64,000 bases of DNA, taken from Pseudomonadota bacterium. Its GTDB lineage: Bacteria > Pseudomonadota > Gammaproteobacteria > Burkholderiales > Rhodocyclaceae. The position numbers and the translations under genes are program-made. The notes below the pieces were generated by a model that was not told the DNA's origin, did not search any database, and was given only the letters and a program-made list of their open reading frames with translations. This document shows, one piece after another, positions 11,732 to 21,314 of this stretch; position 1 is the first letter of the stretch, and every line of letters begins with the position of its first letter. The stretch is taken from positions 1 to 64,000 of the forward strand of contig JAFEDK010000025.1 of the NCBI GenBank assembly GCA_018241665.1, written 5' to 3'.

Positions 11732-14700
11732 AGCATTTCAACCTGTCGGAATGGGCGCTGCGCCATCAGCCCCTGGTCCGTTACCTGATCGTCGCGCTGG
11801 CGCTGGTCGGCATCCTCTCCTACCAGAAACTCGGCCAGTCGGAGGATCCCCCCTTCACCTTCAAGGTGATGGTGGTGCGCACTGAATGGCCGGGGGCGTC
11901 GGCCCGCGAAACTGAGGAGCAGCTGACCGACCGTATCGAGAAGAAGCTGCAGGAAGTCCCCAACGTGGACTACATGCGCAGCTATTCGCGGCCGGGCGAG
12001 TCGGTGGTGCTGTTCGTCGCCAAGGATTCGACGCCGTCCAAGGACGTGCCGGACATCTTCTACCAGGTGCGCAAGAAGATCGGCGACATCAAGGGCACGC
12101 TGCCGGCGGGCATCCGCGGGCCTTACTTCAACGATGAGTTCGGCGATGTGTTCGGCAACATCTACGCACTGACCGGCGATGGCTTCGACTACGCCCGCCT
12201 GAAGGCCGAGAGCGACAAGATCCGCGCCGAGCTGCTGCGGGTGCCCAACGTGGCCAAGGTGGACCTGATCGGCGAGCAGGAGCAGCGCATCTACGTGGAG
12301 CTGTCCAATACCAAGCTCGCCACCCTCGGGCTGGACGTGCAGACGGTGACCGACGCGCTGGCGCGCCAGAACGGGGTGGCGCCCGGCGGCTACTTCGAGA
12401 CCAGGGATGAGCGCATCTACCTGCGCCCGAGCGGCGCTTACGACACCGTCGAGGCGATCCGCGAGACGAGAATCCAGGCCGGAGGGCGGGAATTCCGCAT
12501 CGGCGACATCGCCACCGTCGCGCGGGGCTTCGTCGAGCCGCCCGCGCCGCGTTTCCGCTTCCGCGGCCAGGACGCGCTGGGCCTGGGCGTGTCGATGGCC
12601 AAGGGCGGCGACATCATTGCGCTGGGCGACGACCTGAAAACCACCGTGGCGCGCATCCAGTCCCAATTGCCGGTCGGCCTCGAGCTGAAGGAGGTGGCCA
12701 GCCAGCCGGAGGCGGTGCAGCGCTCGGTCAGCGAGTTCGTGCACTCGCTGGCCGAGGCAGTGATCATCGTGCTGGTGGTGTGCTTCTTCTCGCTGGGCCT
12801 GCGCACTGGCCTGGTGGTGGCGCTGTCGATCCCGCTGGTGCTCGGCGTGACCTTCTTCGGCATGCGCCTGTTCGACGTGGGCCTGCACAAGATCTCGCTG
12901 GGCGCGCTGATCCTCGCGCTGGGCCTGCTGGTGGACGACGCGATCATCGCTGTCGAGATGATGCTGGTGAAGATGGAGCAGGGCTGGGAGCGCTCCAAGG
13001 CCGCGGCCTTCGCCTATACCAGCACGGCCGGCCCGATGCTGTCCGGCACGCTGGTGACGGTGGCGGGCTTCCTGCCGATCGCCACCGCGCAGTCCTCCAC
13101 TGGCGAATACACCCGCTCGATCTTCCAGGTGAACGCGATCGCGCTGCTCGCTTCCTGGCTGGCCGCAGTGGTGGTGGTGCCTTACCTGGGCTATGTGCTG
13201 CTGCCCGACCCACGGGCGCCGAAGAACACCAGCTGGTTCGCGCGCCGCTTCCCGCGCCTCGAGCGTTTCAAGGATCGCATCGGTCTTGGTGACCCGCACG
13301 TGGAAGGGGATGAGGATGCGGTGTTCCGCACGCCCTTCTACAACCGTTTCCGCGCGTTGGTGGATTGGTGCGTGGCCAAGCGCTGGGTGGTGATCGCCAC
13401 GACGCTGGGGATCTTCATTACGGCGATCGTCGGTTTCGGCCTCGTGCAGCAGCAGTTCTTCCCCAACTCCACGCGGCTGGAGTTGCTCATCGACCTGCGC
13501 CTGCCGGAAGGGGCCAGCCTGCGTGCAACCCAGGCCGAGGCGGAGCGGTTGGAGCGTATCCTCGACAAGGAGGAGGGCATCCAGAACTACGTGGCCTACG
13601 TGGGCACCGGCAGCCCGCGCTTCTACCTGCCGCTGGACCAGCAATTACCGGCGGCCAATTTCGCCCAGTTCGTGATCCTGACCGACAGCATCCCGGCCCG
13701 GGAGGCACTGCGGGAGCGCATGATCGAACTCTTCAAGCGGGATTTTGCCAACCTGCGCGCCAACATCACGCGGCTGGAGAATGGCCCGCCGGTGGGCTTC
13801 CCGGTGCAGTTCCGCGTCAATGGTCCGGACATCGCGACGGTGCGGCACTACGCGGCCGAGGTCGCCGGGGTGATGCGCGGCAACGCCAGCCTGTCCGACG
13901 TGCAGCTCGACTGGGATGAGCAATCCAAGGTGCTGAAGGTCGAGGTGGATCAGCACAAGGCGCGCCTGCTGGGCTTGTCCACGCAGGATGTGGCCAACTT
14001 CCTGAACACCTCGCTGCGCGGCCTGGCTGCGACCAGTTACCGTGAGGGCATCGAGTCCATCGACGTGGTGCTGCGCGGCGATGCTTTCGAGCGCAACAAG
14101 CTGTCCCTTGTCGCCGAACTGGCGATCCCGACCCGCAGTGGCAAGTCCGTGCCGCTGGGCCAGGTGGCGACGGTCAGCTATGCCTTTGAACAGGGCCTGG
14201 TGTGGCGTCGCAACCGGGAGCCGAGCATTACCGTGCGTGGCCAGATCTACGACAGCCGCGTCCAGGCGCCGACCGTCACCGCCCAGGTGGAGCCGCTGCT
14301 CGAACCGATCAAGGCGCGGCTGCCGGCCGGCTACCGTATCGAGACCGGCGGCGCGGTGGAGGAGAGCGCCAAGGGGCAGAGCTCGGTCAATGCCGGCTTC
14401 CCGCTGTTCCTCGGGGTGGTGCTCACGGTGCTGATGGTGCAGCTCAACAGCTTTTCGCGGACGGCGATGGTGGTGCTGACCGCGCCGCTGGGGTTGATCG
14501 GCGTGGTGCTGTTCCTGCTGCTGTTCAACCAGCCCTTCGGTTTCGTCGCGATGCTTGGCACGATCGCCCTGTTCGGCATGATCATGCGCAATTCGGTGAT
14601 CCTGGTGGACCAGATCGAGCAGGACATGCACAAGGGCTTGCCGGCCTGGAACGCCATCGTCGAATCGGCGGTGCGCCGCCTGCGGCCCATCGCGCTGACC

Positions 14701-14907
14701 GCGGCGGCGGCGGTGCTGGCGATGATCCCGCTGACCCGCAGCGCCTTCTTCGGGCCAATGGCGGTGGCGATCATGGGCGGGCTGATCGTCGCCACGCTGC
14801 TTACCTTGCTGTTCGTGCCGGCGCTGTACGCCGCGTGGTACCGGGTGAAGCCGGCGCCGGCGGGCGGGAGTGCTACGGATGATCTGCGCAGTGCACAACT
14901 GAGCTAA
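11728..14907 (+). CDS. RND-family efflux permease (HAE1-like, AcrB type)
   Basis: The gene encodes 1059 residues, the usual length for a proton-driven tripartite efflux pump permease. There is one membrane helix at 20-40, two large periplasmic loops (about 45-340 and 570-870) and two six-helix membrane bundles. The proton-relay acidic pair is visible in 'LGLLVDDAIIAVEMM'. The start is the GTG at 11728, whose GTGA overlaps the adaptor stop; the stop is at 14907. Substrate class cannot be fixed; TetR-adaptor-permease operons of this layout usually export hydrophobic or aromatic compounds. Confidence 0.94.
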   Translation: MKHFNLSEWALRHQPLVRYLIVALALVGILSYQKLGQSEDPPFTFKVMVVRTEWPGASARETEEQLTDRIEKKLQEVPNVDYMRSYSRPGESVVLFVAKDSTPSKDVPDIFYQVRKKIGDIKGTLPAGIRGPYFNDEFGDVFGNIYALTGDGFDYARLKAESDKIRAELLRVPNVAKVDLIGEQEQRIYVELSNTKLATLGLDVQTVTDALARQNGVAPGGYFETRDERIYLRPSGAYDTVEAIRETRIQAGGREFRIGDIATVARGFVEPPAPRFRFRGQDALGLGVSMAKGGDIIALGDDLKTTVARIQSQLPVGLELKEVASQPEAVQRSVSEFVHSLAEAVIIVLVVCFFSLGLRTGLVVALSIPLVLGVTFFGMRLFDVGLHKISLGALILALGLLVDDAIIAVEMMLVKMEQGWERSKAAAFAYTSTAGPMLSGTLVTVAGFLPIATAQSSTGEYTRSIFQVNAIALLASWLAAVVVVPYLGYVLLPDPRAPKNTSWFARRFPRLERFKDRIGLGDPHVEGDEDAVFRTPFYNRFRALVDWCVAKRWVVIATTLGIFITAIVGFGLVQQQFFPNSTRLELLIDLRLPEGASLRATQAEAERLERILDKEEGIQNYVAYVGTGSPRFYLPLDQQLPAANFAQFVILTDSIPAREALRERMIELFKRDFANLRANITRLENGPPVGFPVQFRVNGPDIATVRHYAAEVAGVMRGNASLSDVQLDWDEQSKVLKVEVDQHKARLLGLSTQDVANFLNTSLRGLAATSYREGIESIDVVLRGDAFERNKLSLVAELAIPTRSGKSVPLGQVATVSYAFEQGLVWRRNREPSITVRGQIYDSRVQAPTVTAQVEPLLEPIKARLPAGYRIETGGAVEESAKGQSSVNAGFPLFLGVVLTVLMVQLNSFSRTAMVVLTAPLGLIGVVLFLLLFNQPFGFVAMLGTIALFGMIMRNSVILVDQIEQDMHKGLPAWNAIVESAVRRLRPIALTAAAAVLAMIPLTRSAFFGPMAVAIMGGLIVATLLTLLFVPALYAAWYRVKPAPAGGSATDDLRSAQLS

Positions 14908-14951
14908 AATTCGAAAGTTTTTTCGCAACCAATTCAGGCATGCAGATCATC

Positions 14952-14973
14952 AATATTAGCTTGTGCTAATATT
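14952..14973. promoter_or_regulatory. AT-rich palindrome (site A), putative repressor operator
   Basis: AATATTAGC and GCTAATATT form a perfect 9-bp inverted repeat around TTGT, 17 bases before the methyltransferase start. An almost identical site lies at 61052-61073; both continue with TTAT after the palindrome. The match over 25 bases (22 identical) between two AT-rich islands in GC-rich DNA argues for one shared regulator. Confidence 0.75.
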
Positions 14974-14990
14974 TATCCGGGAGTCACACA

Positions 14991-15644
14991 ATGAATTTCG
15001 AACAAGCACGATTCAACATGGTTGAGCAGCAGGTCCGCCCCTGGGAGGTTCTGGACTTCAGCGTCCTCGACCTGCTGATGAGCGTTCGCCGTGAAGAGTT
15101 CGTGCCGGAAGCTTACAAGTCTCTGGCCCTGTCGGAAGCCGAGATCCCCCTCGGCCACGGCGGCAGCATGCTGGTCCCGGTGATCGAAGGCAAGATCCTG
15201 CAGGCCATCCAGGTCAAGCGTTCCGACAAGGTGCTCGAAGTCGGTGCCGGTTCCGGCTACTTCGCCGCGCTGCTCGCCGCCAAGGCCGACTGGGTGCGCA
15301 CCGTCGACATCGAGCCGGCGCTGGTCAACATGGCCCACGACAACCTCAAGCGTTACGGCGTCGAGAACGTGATCGTCGAGGAAGGCGATGCGGTGCGCGG
15401 CTGGGCCAGCAGTGCGCCCTACGACCTGATCGTGGTGTCCGGTGGCGTGCCGCAGATCGCCGACTCCCTGCTGGAGCAGGTCAAGGTTGGCGGCCGCCTG
15501 TTCGCCTTCGTCGGCGAAGCACCGCTGATGACCGCGACCCTGGTGACCCGTGTGTCCGAAAGCCAGTTCCGCACCGAGTCGCTGTTTGAAAACCTGGTTC
15601 CGACGCTGCGCAACGCGCCGCAGAAGAGCCACTTCACCTTCTGA
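14991..15644 (+). CDS. Protein-L-isoaspartate O-methyltransferase family protein
   Basis: This SAM-dependent methyltransferase of the PCMT family has 217 residues. The SAM motif I 'VLEVGAGSGYFAALLA' lies around residues 80-95, with an acidic motif 'VRTVDIEP' after it and 'YDLIVVSGGVPQI' as post-motif. True Pcm enzymes repair isoaspartyl residues; this subgroup, encoded with a rhodanese and TolC, has no established substrate. The ribosome site is GGGAG, 7 bases before the ATG. The rhodanese gene starts 11 bases after its stop, so one operon of three genes is likely. An AT-rich palindrome overlaps the promoter region. Confidence 0.85.
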   Translation: MNFEQARFNMVEQQVRPWEVLDFSVLDLLMSVRREEFVPEAYKSLALSEAEIPLGHGGSMLVPVIEGKILQAIQVKRSDKVLEVGAGSGYFAALLAAKADWVRTVDIEPALVNMAHDNLKRYGVENVIVEEGDAVRGWASSAPYDLIVVSGGVPQIADSLLEQVKVGGRLFAFVGEAPLMTATLVTRVSESQFRTESLFENLVPTLRNAPQKSHFTF

Positions 15645-15655
15645 GTGCAGCCCTG

Positions 15656-15979
15656 ATGAATCACATCACCCCTCCGCAACTGGCCGAATGGCTGCAGGAC
15701 GAAAACCGTCCGTCGCCCTTCCTGCTCGACGTCCGGGAGCCTTCCGAATTCCAGTACTGTGCCATTCCGGGCTCGGTGCTGATGCCGATGGCCAGTGTGC
15801 CGGCGCGCATGCAGGAGCTGGAGCCGGATGCGGAGATCGTGGTGATCTGCCATCACGGCGGCCGCAGCATGCAGGTGGCGATGTTCCTGGAACGCCAGGG
15901 CTTCACCAACCTGATCAATCTGGCCGGGGGTGTGGCCCAGTGGGCGGCCCAGGTCGACCCGACCATGCCCCAGTACTGA
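15656..15979 (+). CDS. Single-domain rhodanese (sulfurtransferase)
   Basis: This is a 107-residue cytoplasmic rhodanese domain. The family signature 'LLDVREPSEF' is followed by the active-site loop 'CHHGGRS' with its persulfide-forming Cys (about residue 64). It resembles GlpE/PspE-size thiosulfate or persulfide transferases. It lies between the methyltransferase and tolC genes with short gaps (11 and 26 bases), consistent with one transcript. The sulfur acceptor is unknown. A rhodanese behind the palindrome at 14952 would fit a sulfur-sensing regulator, but that is inference. Confidence 0.92.
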   Translation: MNHITPPQLAEWLQDENRPSPFLLDVREPSEFQYCAIPGSVLMPMASVPARMQELEPDAEIVVICHHGGRSMQVAMFLERQGFTNLINLAGGVAQWAAQVDPTMPQY

Positions 15980-16005
15980 GCAGTCGAACAGGAACGGAGC
16001 GCGGG

Positions 16006-17322
16006 ATGAAGCGTCTGGTGGCAGCGGTGGTGGCGGGGCTGTTGGCGGCGGGTGCGTCGGCGGCAGATCTGGAACAGGTCTATCGGGACGCGCTGGCCTA
16101 CGATGCGCCGCTGGCCGCAGCCCGGGCCTCGCTCGCCGCCGGGCAGGAGAAGCTGCCACAGGGACGCGCCGGCCTGCTGCCGTCCATCGGCCTGTCCGGC
16201 AACACCACCTGGAACGACATGGACCCGCGCCGTCCGGCGGGCTCCTCGGTCGGCTTCAACAGCCACGGTTGGCAGGTACAGCTGACCCAGCCCCTGTTCC
16301 GCTGGCAGAACTGGGTGCAGTTCAAGCAGGGCGAAATCCAGGTGGCGCTGGCTGAGGTGCAGTACCGCCAGACCCGCCAGGATCTTGCCTTGCGCGCGTC
16401 CCAGGCCTATTTCGACGTGCTGGCCGCGCAGGACGTGCTGGCGGCGGCCAGTGCCCTGCACGAAGCCAACAGCCAGCAGCTCGAGCTCGCGAAGAAGAGC
16501 TTCGAAGTGGGCACCGTGACGATTACCGACGTGCACGAAGCCCAGTCCCGGGCTGACCTGTCGTCGGCCCAGATGATCGCCGCCGACAGCGACCTGGCCG
16601 TCAAGCGCCATGCCCTGTCGGTGCTGACCGGCAAGGACACCGATGGCCTCAAGGGCCTGCGCAAGGGCGTAACGCTGAGCCGGCCCGAGCCGGGCGACAT
16701 CCAGTCGTGGGTGACGGCCTCGGAAGGCAGCAACCTGTCCGTGCAGGCCGCCCAGCTGGGTGTGGAACTGGCCGGGCGTGAAGTGGAGCGCAACCGCGCC
16801 GGTCATCTGCCGACGGTAGACCTGGTGGCCAGCCGCGGCAATACCGTTTCGTCGACGGCAGCCTTCATGCCGACTGCGCCGGTCCGCTACGACATCGACT
16901 CGACGGTGATCGGCGTACAGGTGGCAGTGCCGCTGTTCCAGGGCGGGGCAACCAGCTCCCGGGTCCGCGAGACGCTGGCGTTGCGTGACAAGGCCGGTGC
17001 CGATCTCGACAATGCACGCCGCAATTCTGCTCAGGGCGCCCGTCAGGCTTATCTCGGCGTGACCAGCGGCCTGGCCCAGGTGAAGGCTTATGAGGCGGCG
17101 CTGGTGTCGTCCACGTCGGCCCTCGACGCCAACAAGCTCGGTTACGACGTCGGCGTGCGCATCAACATCGACGTGCTGAATGCCCAGAGCCAGCTTTACG
17201 ACACCCAGCAGCGGCTGGCCAAGGCCCGCTACGATACGCTGCTCGCCCAGCTGCGCCTGAAGGCGGCGGCGGGCACCCTCGGCGACGAGGACATCAAGGC
17301 GGTGAACGCCTTGCTGGACTGA
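16006..17322 (+). CDS. tolC: TolC-family outer-membrane channel protein
   Basis: A 438-residue protein with a signal peptide ('[19 protein letters not shown]', cut after 'ASA'). It has the two-fold repeated TolC helical architecture and the typical '[25 protein letters not shown]' segment near the C-terminus. It forms the outer-membrane duct for tripartite pumps or type I secretion. GGAACGGAG precedes the ATG at 16006 by a few bases. It is last in the methyltransferase-rhodanese-tolC operon. Two RND pumps in the window (11.7 and 62 kb) lack their own channel; the shared palindrome links this gene to the 62-kb pump. Confidence 0.92.
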   Translation: MKRLVAAVVAGLLAAGASAADLEQVYRDALAYDAPLAAARASLAAGQEKLPQGRAGLLPSIGLSGNTTWNDMDPRRPAGSSVGFNSHGWQVQLTQPLFRWQNWVQFKQGEIQVALAEVQYRQTRQDLALRASQAYFDVLAAQDVLAAASALHEANSQQLELAKKSFEVGTVTITDVHEAQSRADLSSAQMIAADSDLAVKRHALSVLTGKDTDGLKGLRKGVTLSRPEPGDIQSWVTASEGSNLSVQAAQLGVELAGREVERNRAGHLPTVDLVASRGNTVSSTAAFMPTAPVRYDIDSTVIGVQVAVPLFQGGATSSRVRETLALRDKAGADLDNARRNSAQGARQAYLGVTSGLAQVKAYEAALVSSTSALDANKLGYDVGVRINIDVLNAQSQLYDTQQRLAKARYDTLLAQLRLKAAAGTLGDEDIKAVNALLD

Positions 17323-17343
17323 ACCACCCGGTATCCGGGCGAG

Positions 17344-17367
17344 GAACGGCCGCAGCAGCGGCCGTTC
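17344..17367 (+). terminator. Stem-loop terminator after tolC
   Basis: GAACGGCCGC and GCGGCCGTTC form a perfect 10-bp stem with loop AGCA, 21 bases after the tolC stop. Only a short T run (GCATTT) follows, so termination may be partial. ubiD begins 29 bases further on. Confidence 0.65.
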
Positions 17368-17396
17368 GCATTTCAACCCTTCCAGTCATTCCTTCC

Positions 17397-18869
17397 ATGC
17401 GATACACAGACCTGCGGGATTTCATCAGCCAACTGGAACGCCTCGGCGAGCTCAAGCGGATCAAGGCGGAAGTCGATCCGCACCTGGAAATGACCGAGAT
17501 CTGCGACCGGGTGCTGCGCGCCGGCGGGCCGGCGATCCTCTTCGAGAATCCCAGGGGCCATCGCGTGCCGGTGCTGGCCAACCTGTTCGGCACGCCGCAG
17601 CGGGTGGCGCTGGGCATGGGCGTGAGCGGGGAGGACTGGCAGGGGGCGCTGCGTGAGGTTGGCAAGCTGCTGGCCTTCCTGAAGGAGCCGGAGCCGCCGA
17701 AGGGCCTGAAGGACGCGTGGGACAAGCTGCCGGTGTTCCGCCAGGTGCTCAACATGTCGCCGAAGACGGTGTCGTCGGCGCCCTGCCAGGAGGTGGTGAA
17801 GGAAGGCAAGGACGTGAACCTCGCCGATCTGCCGATCCAGCACTGCTGGCCGGGCGATGTGGCGCCGCTGATCACCTGGGGGCTGGTGGTGACCCGCGGC
17901 CCCAACAAGACCCGCCAGAACCTGGGCATCTATCGTCAGCAGGTGCTCGGATCCAACAAGGTGATCATGCGCTGGCTGGCCCACCGCGGCGGCGCGCTGG
18001 ATTTCCGCGACCACCAGCTGGCCAATCCGGGCCAGCCCTTCCCGGTGGCAGTGGTGCTGGGCTGCGACCCGGCGACCATCCTCGGTGCAGTGACGCCGGT
18101 GCCGGACAGCCTGTCCGAATACCAGTTTGCCGGCCTGCTGCGCGGCGCCAAGACCGAGCTGGTGAAGTGCCTGGGCTCCGACCTGCAGGTGCCGGCCTCT
18201 GCCGAGATCGTGCTGGAAGGCGTGATCCATCCCGGCGAGATGGCCCTCGAAGGGCCTTACGGCGACCACACTGGTTACTACAACGAGCAGGCCGAATTCC
18301 CGGTGTTCACCATCGAGCGCATCACCAGCCGGCGCGATCCGATCTACCACAGTACCTACACCGGCAAGCCGCCCGACGAGCCGGCGATGCTGGGCCTGGC
18401 CCTCAACGAGGTCTTCGTGCCACTGCTGCAAAAGCAGTTCACCGAGATCGTCGATTTCTACCTGCCGCCGGAGGGCTGTTCCTACCGGCTGGCGGTGGTC
18501 AGCATCAAGAAGCAGTATCCGGGGCACGCCAAGCGGGTGATGTTCGGTATCTGGAGCTTCCTGCGCCAGTTCATGTACACCAAGTTCATCATCGTGGTGG
18601 ACGACGACGTGAACATCCGGGACTGGAAGGAAGTGATCTGGGCGCTGACCACCCGCATGGACGCGACGCGGGACACCACGCTGGTGGACAACACGCCGAT
18701 CGACTACCTGGACTTCGCCAGCCCGGTCGCCGGGTTGGGCTCGAAGATGGGCCTCGATGCGACCAACAAATGGCCGGGCGAGACCCAGCGGGAATGGGGG
18801 ACGCCGATCGTCATGGACACGGCCGTCAAGGCGCGCGTCGATGCGATGTGGAGCGAGCTGGGGCTCTGA
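17397..18869 (+). CDS. ubiD: 4-hydroxy-3-polyprenylbenzoate decarboxylase UbiD
   Basis: UbiD is a 490-residue prenylated-FMN-dependent decarboxylase of ubiquinone synthesis, of normal length. Typical regions are '[22 protein letters not shown]' at the start, '[19 protein letters not shown]', '[11 protein letters not shown]' and '[24 protein letters not shown]' near the end; the catalytic E-x-x-R-type acidic region sits around '[10 protein letters not shown]'. The flavin prenyltransferase UbiX is not encoded nearby. Other UbiD-family members decarboxylate aromatic acids, but the close match to the biosynthetic type favours ubiquinone synthesis. Confidence 0.93.
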   Translation: MRYTDLRDFISQLERLGELKRIKAEVDPHLEMTEICDRVLRAGGPAILFENPRGHRVPVLANLFGTPQRVALGMGVSGEDWQGALREVGKLLAFLKEPEPPKGLKDAWDKLPVFRQVLNMSPKTVSSAPCQEVVKEGKDVNLADLPIQHCWPGDVAPLITWGLVVTRGPNKTRQNLGIYRQQVLGSNKVIMRWLAHRGGALDFRDHQLANPGQPFPVAVVLGCDPATILGAVTPVPDSLSEYQFAGLLRGAKTELVKCLGSDLQVPASAEIVLEGVIHPGEMALEGPYGDHTGYYNEQAEFPVFTIERITSRRDPIYHSTYTGKPPDEPAMLGLALNEVFVPLLQKQFTEIVDFYLPPEGCSYRLAVVSIKKQYPGHAKRVMFGIWSFLRQFMYTKFIIVVDDDVNIRDWKEVIWALTTRMDATRDTTLVDNTPIDYLDFASPVAGLGSKMGLDATNKWPGETQREWGTPIVMDTAVKARVDAMWSELGL

Positions 18870-18918
18870 CGGCCGGGGATTCCGGGCTCTGTCCCGTGGT
18901 GGGCGTGGCGCTTGCCGT

Positions 18919-19404
18919 TCAGGCGGCCACGCCCGACATCGCATGGTGGCCGGTGTCGACCAGCAGGTCATTGGCGGTCAGCGCGAAATCCTTCCACGCG
19001 GCGGCCAGTTCCCGGCGCATTTCCAACTGGTAGTCCACGCTGGGCAAGTGTTCTTCGGCAAAGTTGGAGATCGCGCATGAGCTGCGGTTGAAGCGCAGCG
19101 CGTCGTCCAGCAGGGCTTCGCAGAAGCCCTGGAAGGGCTCGAGGATGCGCAGGGTGAGGGCCGACCAGCCGCGTTCCACACGAACGCCGCGGCTGTCGAA
19201 GGGCAGCTCGTAAAGCATTTCCAGCGCTTCACGGAAGAGAACGGCGGCCGTGTCGAGAATGGCCTGCTGGGTCAGGTGCTGGCGCCGCTGGGCCGACAGG
19301 TTGCGATGCAGGGTGATCCGGTAGCGCTCGAAGCTCTGCTTGCGCTGCTTGGCAACCCAAGCCGCAAAACGGGCGACGCACAGGTCGTTGGTTCCGATGC
19401 TCAT
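18919..19404 (-). CDS. Conserved protein of unknown function next to amine oxidase
   Basis: A 161-residue, mostly helical soluble protein that I do not recognise. There is no signal peptide or membrane helix. Visible features are a basic helix near the start ('WVAKQRKQSFERYR'), two acidic/hydrophobic helices and a single pair of Cys residues. It starts 6 bases after the stop of the upstream FAD amine oxidase gene on the same strand, so co-transcription is almost certain and a partner role is possible. It converges with ubiD across 49 bases. Codon use matches the neighbours, which supports a real gene. Confidence 0.7.
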   Translation of the reverse strand: MSIGTNDLCVARFAAWVAKQRKQSFERYRITLHRNLSAQRRQHLTQQAILDTAAVLFREALEMLYELPFDSRGVRVERGWSALTLRILEPFQGFCEALLDDALRFNRSSCAISNFAEEHLPSVDYQLEMRRELAAAWKDFALTANDLLVDTGHHAMSGVAA

Positions 19405-19410
19405 GGTGTT

Positions 19411-20508
19411 TCAGTTCATCAGGGCCCGGTCGAGGGCCAGTTCCTTGAGGATGCGGCCGGCTGCCTCGAGGGCGCCTTCCATGTAGCCGCCACCGTAGCT
19501 GGCCGTTTCCGAGCCGCCGAAGTAGAGCTTGTCGTTCCAGTGGGACAGGCGCAGGGCCCGGTTCCCGTACTCCGGATGACCGTCCGGCGGGGTCTGGTCG
19601 AGGAGGCTGCAGGTGTAGGCCTCCGACGCCCAGTCCTGGATGAACGGCGTGCTGCGCTCGGCGGCGGCGCCAAACAGTTGCACCAGTTGGCTGCGCACCA
19701 GCATCGGCAGGCCGCTGCGGAAGGATTCCCGCAGGGCCGGTGGCAGTGCGACGAAGCCGCCCAGGGCGGCGCGGCCGGCTGGCTCGTCGCTGGCATCGAA
19801 GACCTCGGCCAGCGCCGCCTGCGGGTGGGTGATGAAGGCGTTGCCGGTGTGGCCGGCGTCACGCCAGAAAGGGCGTTCGAAGCCGCAGACAGCCTTGGCG
19901 CTGCCGGCCATCCAGGTGGGCGTGTCGCGCAGGACCTGGCGTAGCGGTGCGGCGAGGGCCGGCGAGAAATCCACTCTTTCTTCGAGCAGGCGCGGCGGGA
20001 CGGCCAGCACCACGTGACGGGCACTCACGGTGACGGGTTCGTAACCGCGGAGAAAGTGCAGCTCCACGTGGTCGCCGCAGTTGCGGACGGCCATCAGCAC
20101 GTGGCCGAAATGCAGGCTGTGGCGGGGCAGCCGCCTGGCGAGGGCGGTGACCAGCGCGCCGAGGCCCCCGGACACGCGGCGGGCGCCACCGTGGACCGGG
20201 CCTGCGGACAGGGTGGTCGGGCCGGCGCCGGGATCCTTGAGATGCAGCAGGGTTTCACCATCGGTCTGGGCGAACTGCTTCAGACCGAGGTCGGCGATCA
20301 GCCGGGTGATGCGCGGCTGGGTGTCCGGCCAGAACCAGGTGGGACCCAGATCGGCGGGCAGCCCGGGGGTCGCCGTGTCGCTGGACAGGATGCGGCCGCC
20401 AAGACGCGTGCGGGCTTCGAACAGGGCGAAGTCTTCACCGCGCGAGGCAAGGCCATTGGCAACTGCCAGTCCGCATAAACCGCCGCCAACTATGACCGTA
20501 TCCAACAT
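19411..20508 (-). CDS. FAD-dependent flavin amine oxidase family protein
   Basis: This is a 365-residue oxidoreductase. The N-terminal dinucleotide-binding motif 'VIVGGGLCGLAVANGLASRG' is followed by the acidic 'FEARTRLGGRI' typical of amine oxidases and phytoene desaturases. The C-terminal FAD motif 'LYFGGSETASYGGGYMEGALEAAGR' is present. It is slightly short for monoamine oxidases but complete. The substrate is unknown. The 217 bases upstream (20509-20725) are strikingly AT-rich around 20590-20640 and probably contain its promoter, though no consensus is clear. It heads a two-gene unit with the unknown gene that follows. Confidence 0.85.
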   Translation of the reverse strand: MLDTVIVGGGLCGLAVANGLASRGEDFALFEARTRLGGRILSSDTATPGLPADLGPTWFWPDTQPRITRLIADLGLKQFAQTDGETLLHLKDPGAGPTTLSAGPVHGGARRVSGGLGALVTALARRLPRHSLHFGHVLMAVRNCGDHVELHFLRGYEPVTVSARHVVLAVPPRLLEERVDFSPALAAPLRQVLRDTPTWMAGSAKAVCGFERPFWRDAGHTGNAFITHPQAALAEVFDASDEPAGRAALGGFVALPPALRESFRSGLPMLVRSQLVQLFGAAAERSTPFIQDWASEAYTCSLLDQTPPDGHPEYGNRALRLSHWNDKLYFGGSETASYGGGYMEGALEAAGRILKELALDRALMN

Positions 20509-20725
20509 GCTGCAGCTCCGGATGATCGTTATGGCGGAATGATCAGCAAACTTCGTTCCATGTCTCCAGGAAAACTGTGATTCATTGTTAAGTTCATGAA
20601 TCTAAAAAAAATTGTTTTCAGTTGGAGTTTTCATTGAAACCTTGCTGGTGTGTCGGGTTCATGCCTTCGGGAGGTATTTCCGCACCGTTGTAGGTTGACG
20701 CGCTTTTCCGATTGGTGCGCGAATG

Positions 20726-21310
20726 TCATGCTGCCCCATACACCCGACGGAAGGTCAGGTTGAGGCGCGGGCTCATGACGTAAGGATCCCCGAGGACGGC
20801 GTGCTCCCATTCCTGCTGGAAAGGGGAATCCATGACCAACAAGGTGCCGGCGGGGAGGGCGACATGCTGGGCCTCGCCCTGGGGGCGGGGGCGCACCGAG
20901 AAGCGGCGGGTGGCGCCGAGGCTCAGGGAGGCAATGGCGGGGGCGGACCCCAGATCGGGCTCGTCGTCGGCGTGCCAGCCTACGGAATCCTGGCCGTCAC
21001 GGTAGAGATTGAGCAGGACCGCGTTGAAGTGCAGCCCCGAAATCTGCTGGATCTGTTCGCGCAGGGCCTGCAGCGTCGGTGTCCATGCATGGGAGTTGTG
21101 CAGGTTGTCCGCGTAGCGGTAGTCGATGCCGGGATCCGCATACCAGGCCTGCAGGCGGGGCAGTGCGAAGCGTCGCCCGGCGGCAAGGTAGTAGCCGTCG
21201 TTCCAGGGGGTTTCGGCGAGCAGGCAGTGGAACAGGCGATCTGCTTCGATCTCATCGAAGATCCGACCGATGCGTAGCAGCGGGAGGGACGGCGTCGAGC
21301 TGAACAGCAT
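20726..21310 (-). CDS. alkB: AlkB-like 2-oxoglutarate/Fe(II) dioxygenase
   Basis: AlkB homologues use 2-oxoglutarate, O2 and Fe(II) to remove methyl groups from alkylated DNA or RNA. The protein has 194 residues from the ATG at 21310. Iron ligands are visible as H and D in 'WHADDEPDLG' and a second His in 'EWEHAVL'; the 2OG-binding arginines are in 'SPRLNLTFRR'. The start is chosen because an upstream in-frame ATG would add 31 unrelated residues inside the neighbouring gene. It begins 4 bases after the stop of the Fe-S protein gene, so the two are probably co-transcribed. It is closer to short AlkB homologues (ALKBH2/3-like) than to E. coli AlkB. Confidence 0.9.
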   Translation of the reverse strand: MLFSSTPSLPLLRIGRIFDEIEADRLFHCLLAETPWNDGYYLAAGRRFALPRLQAWYADPGIDYRYADNLHNSHAWTPTLQALREQIQQISGLHFNAVLLNLYRDGQDSVGWHADDEPDLGSAPAIASLSLGATRRFSVRPRPQGEAQHVALPAGTLLVMDSPFQQEWEHAVLGDPYVMSPRLNLTFRRVYGAA

Positions 21311-21314
21311 GCGC

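Noticed and set aside
11353-13644. Long open frame of 763 codons on the minus strand across the RND operon
   Set aside because: It is His/Gln/Arg-rich and lies exactly antisense to the well-supported adaptor and permease genes; it is an artefact of GC-rich codon use.
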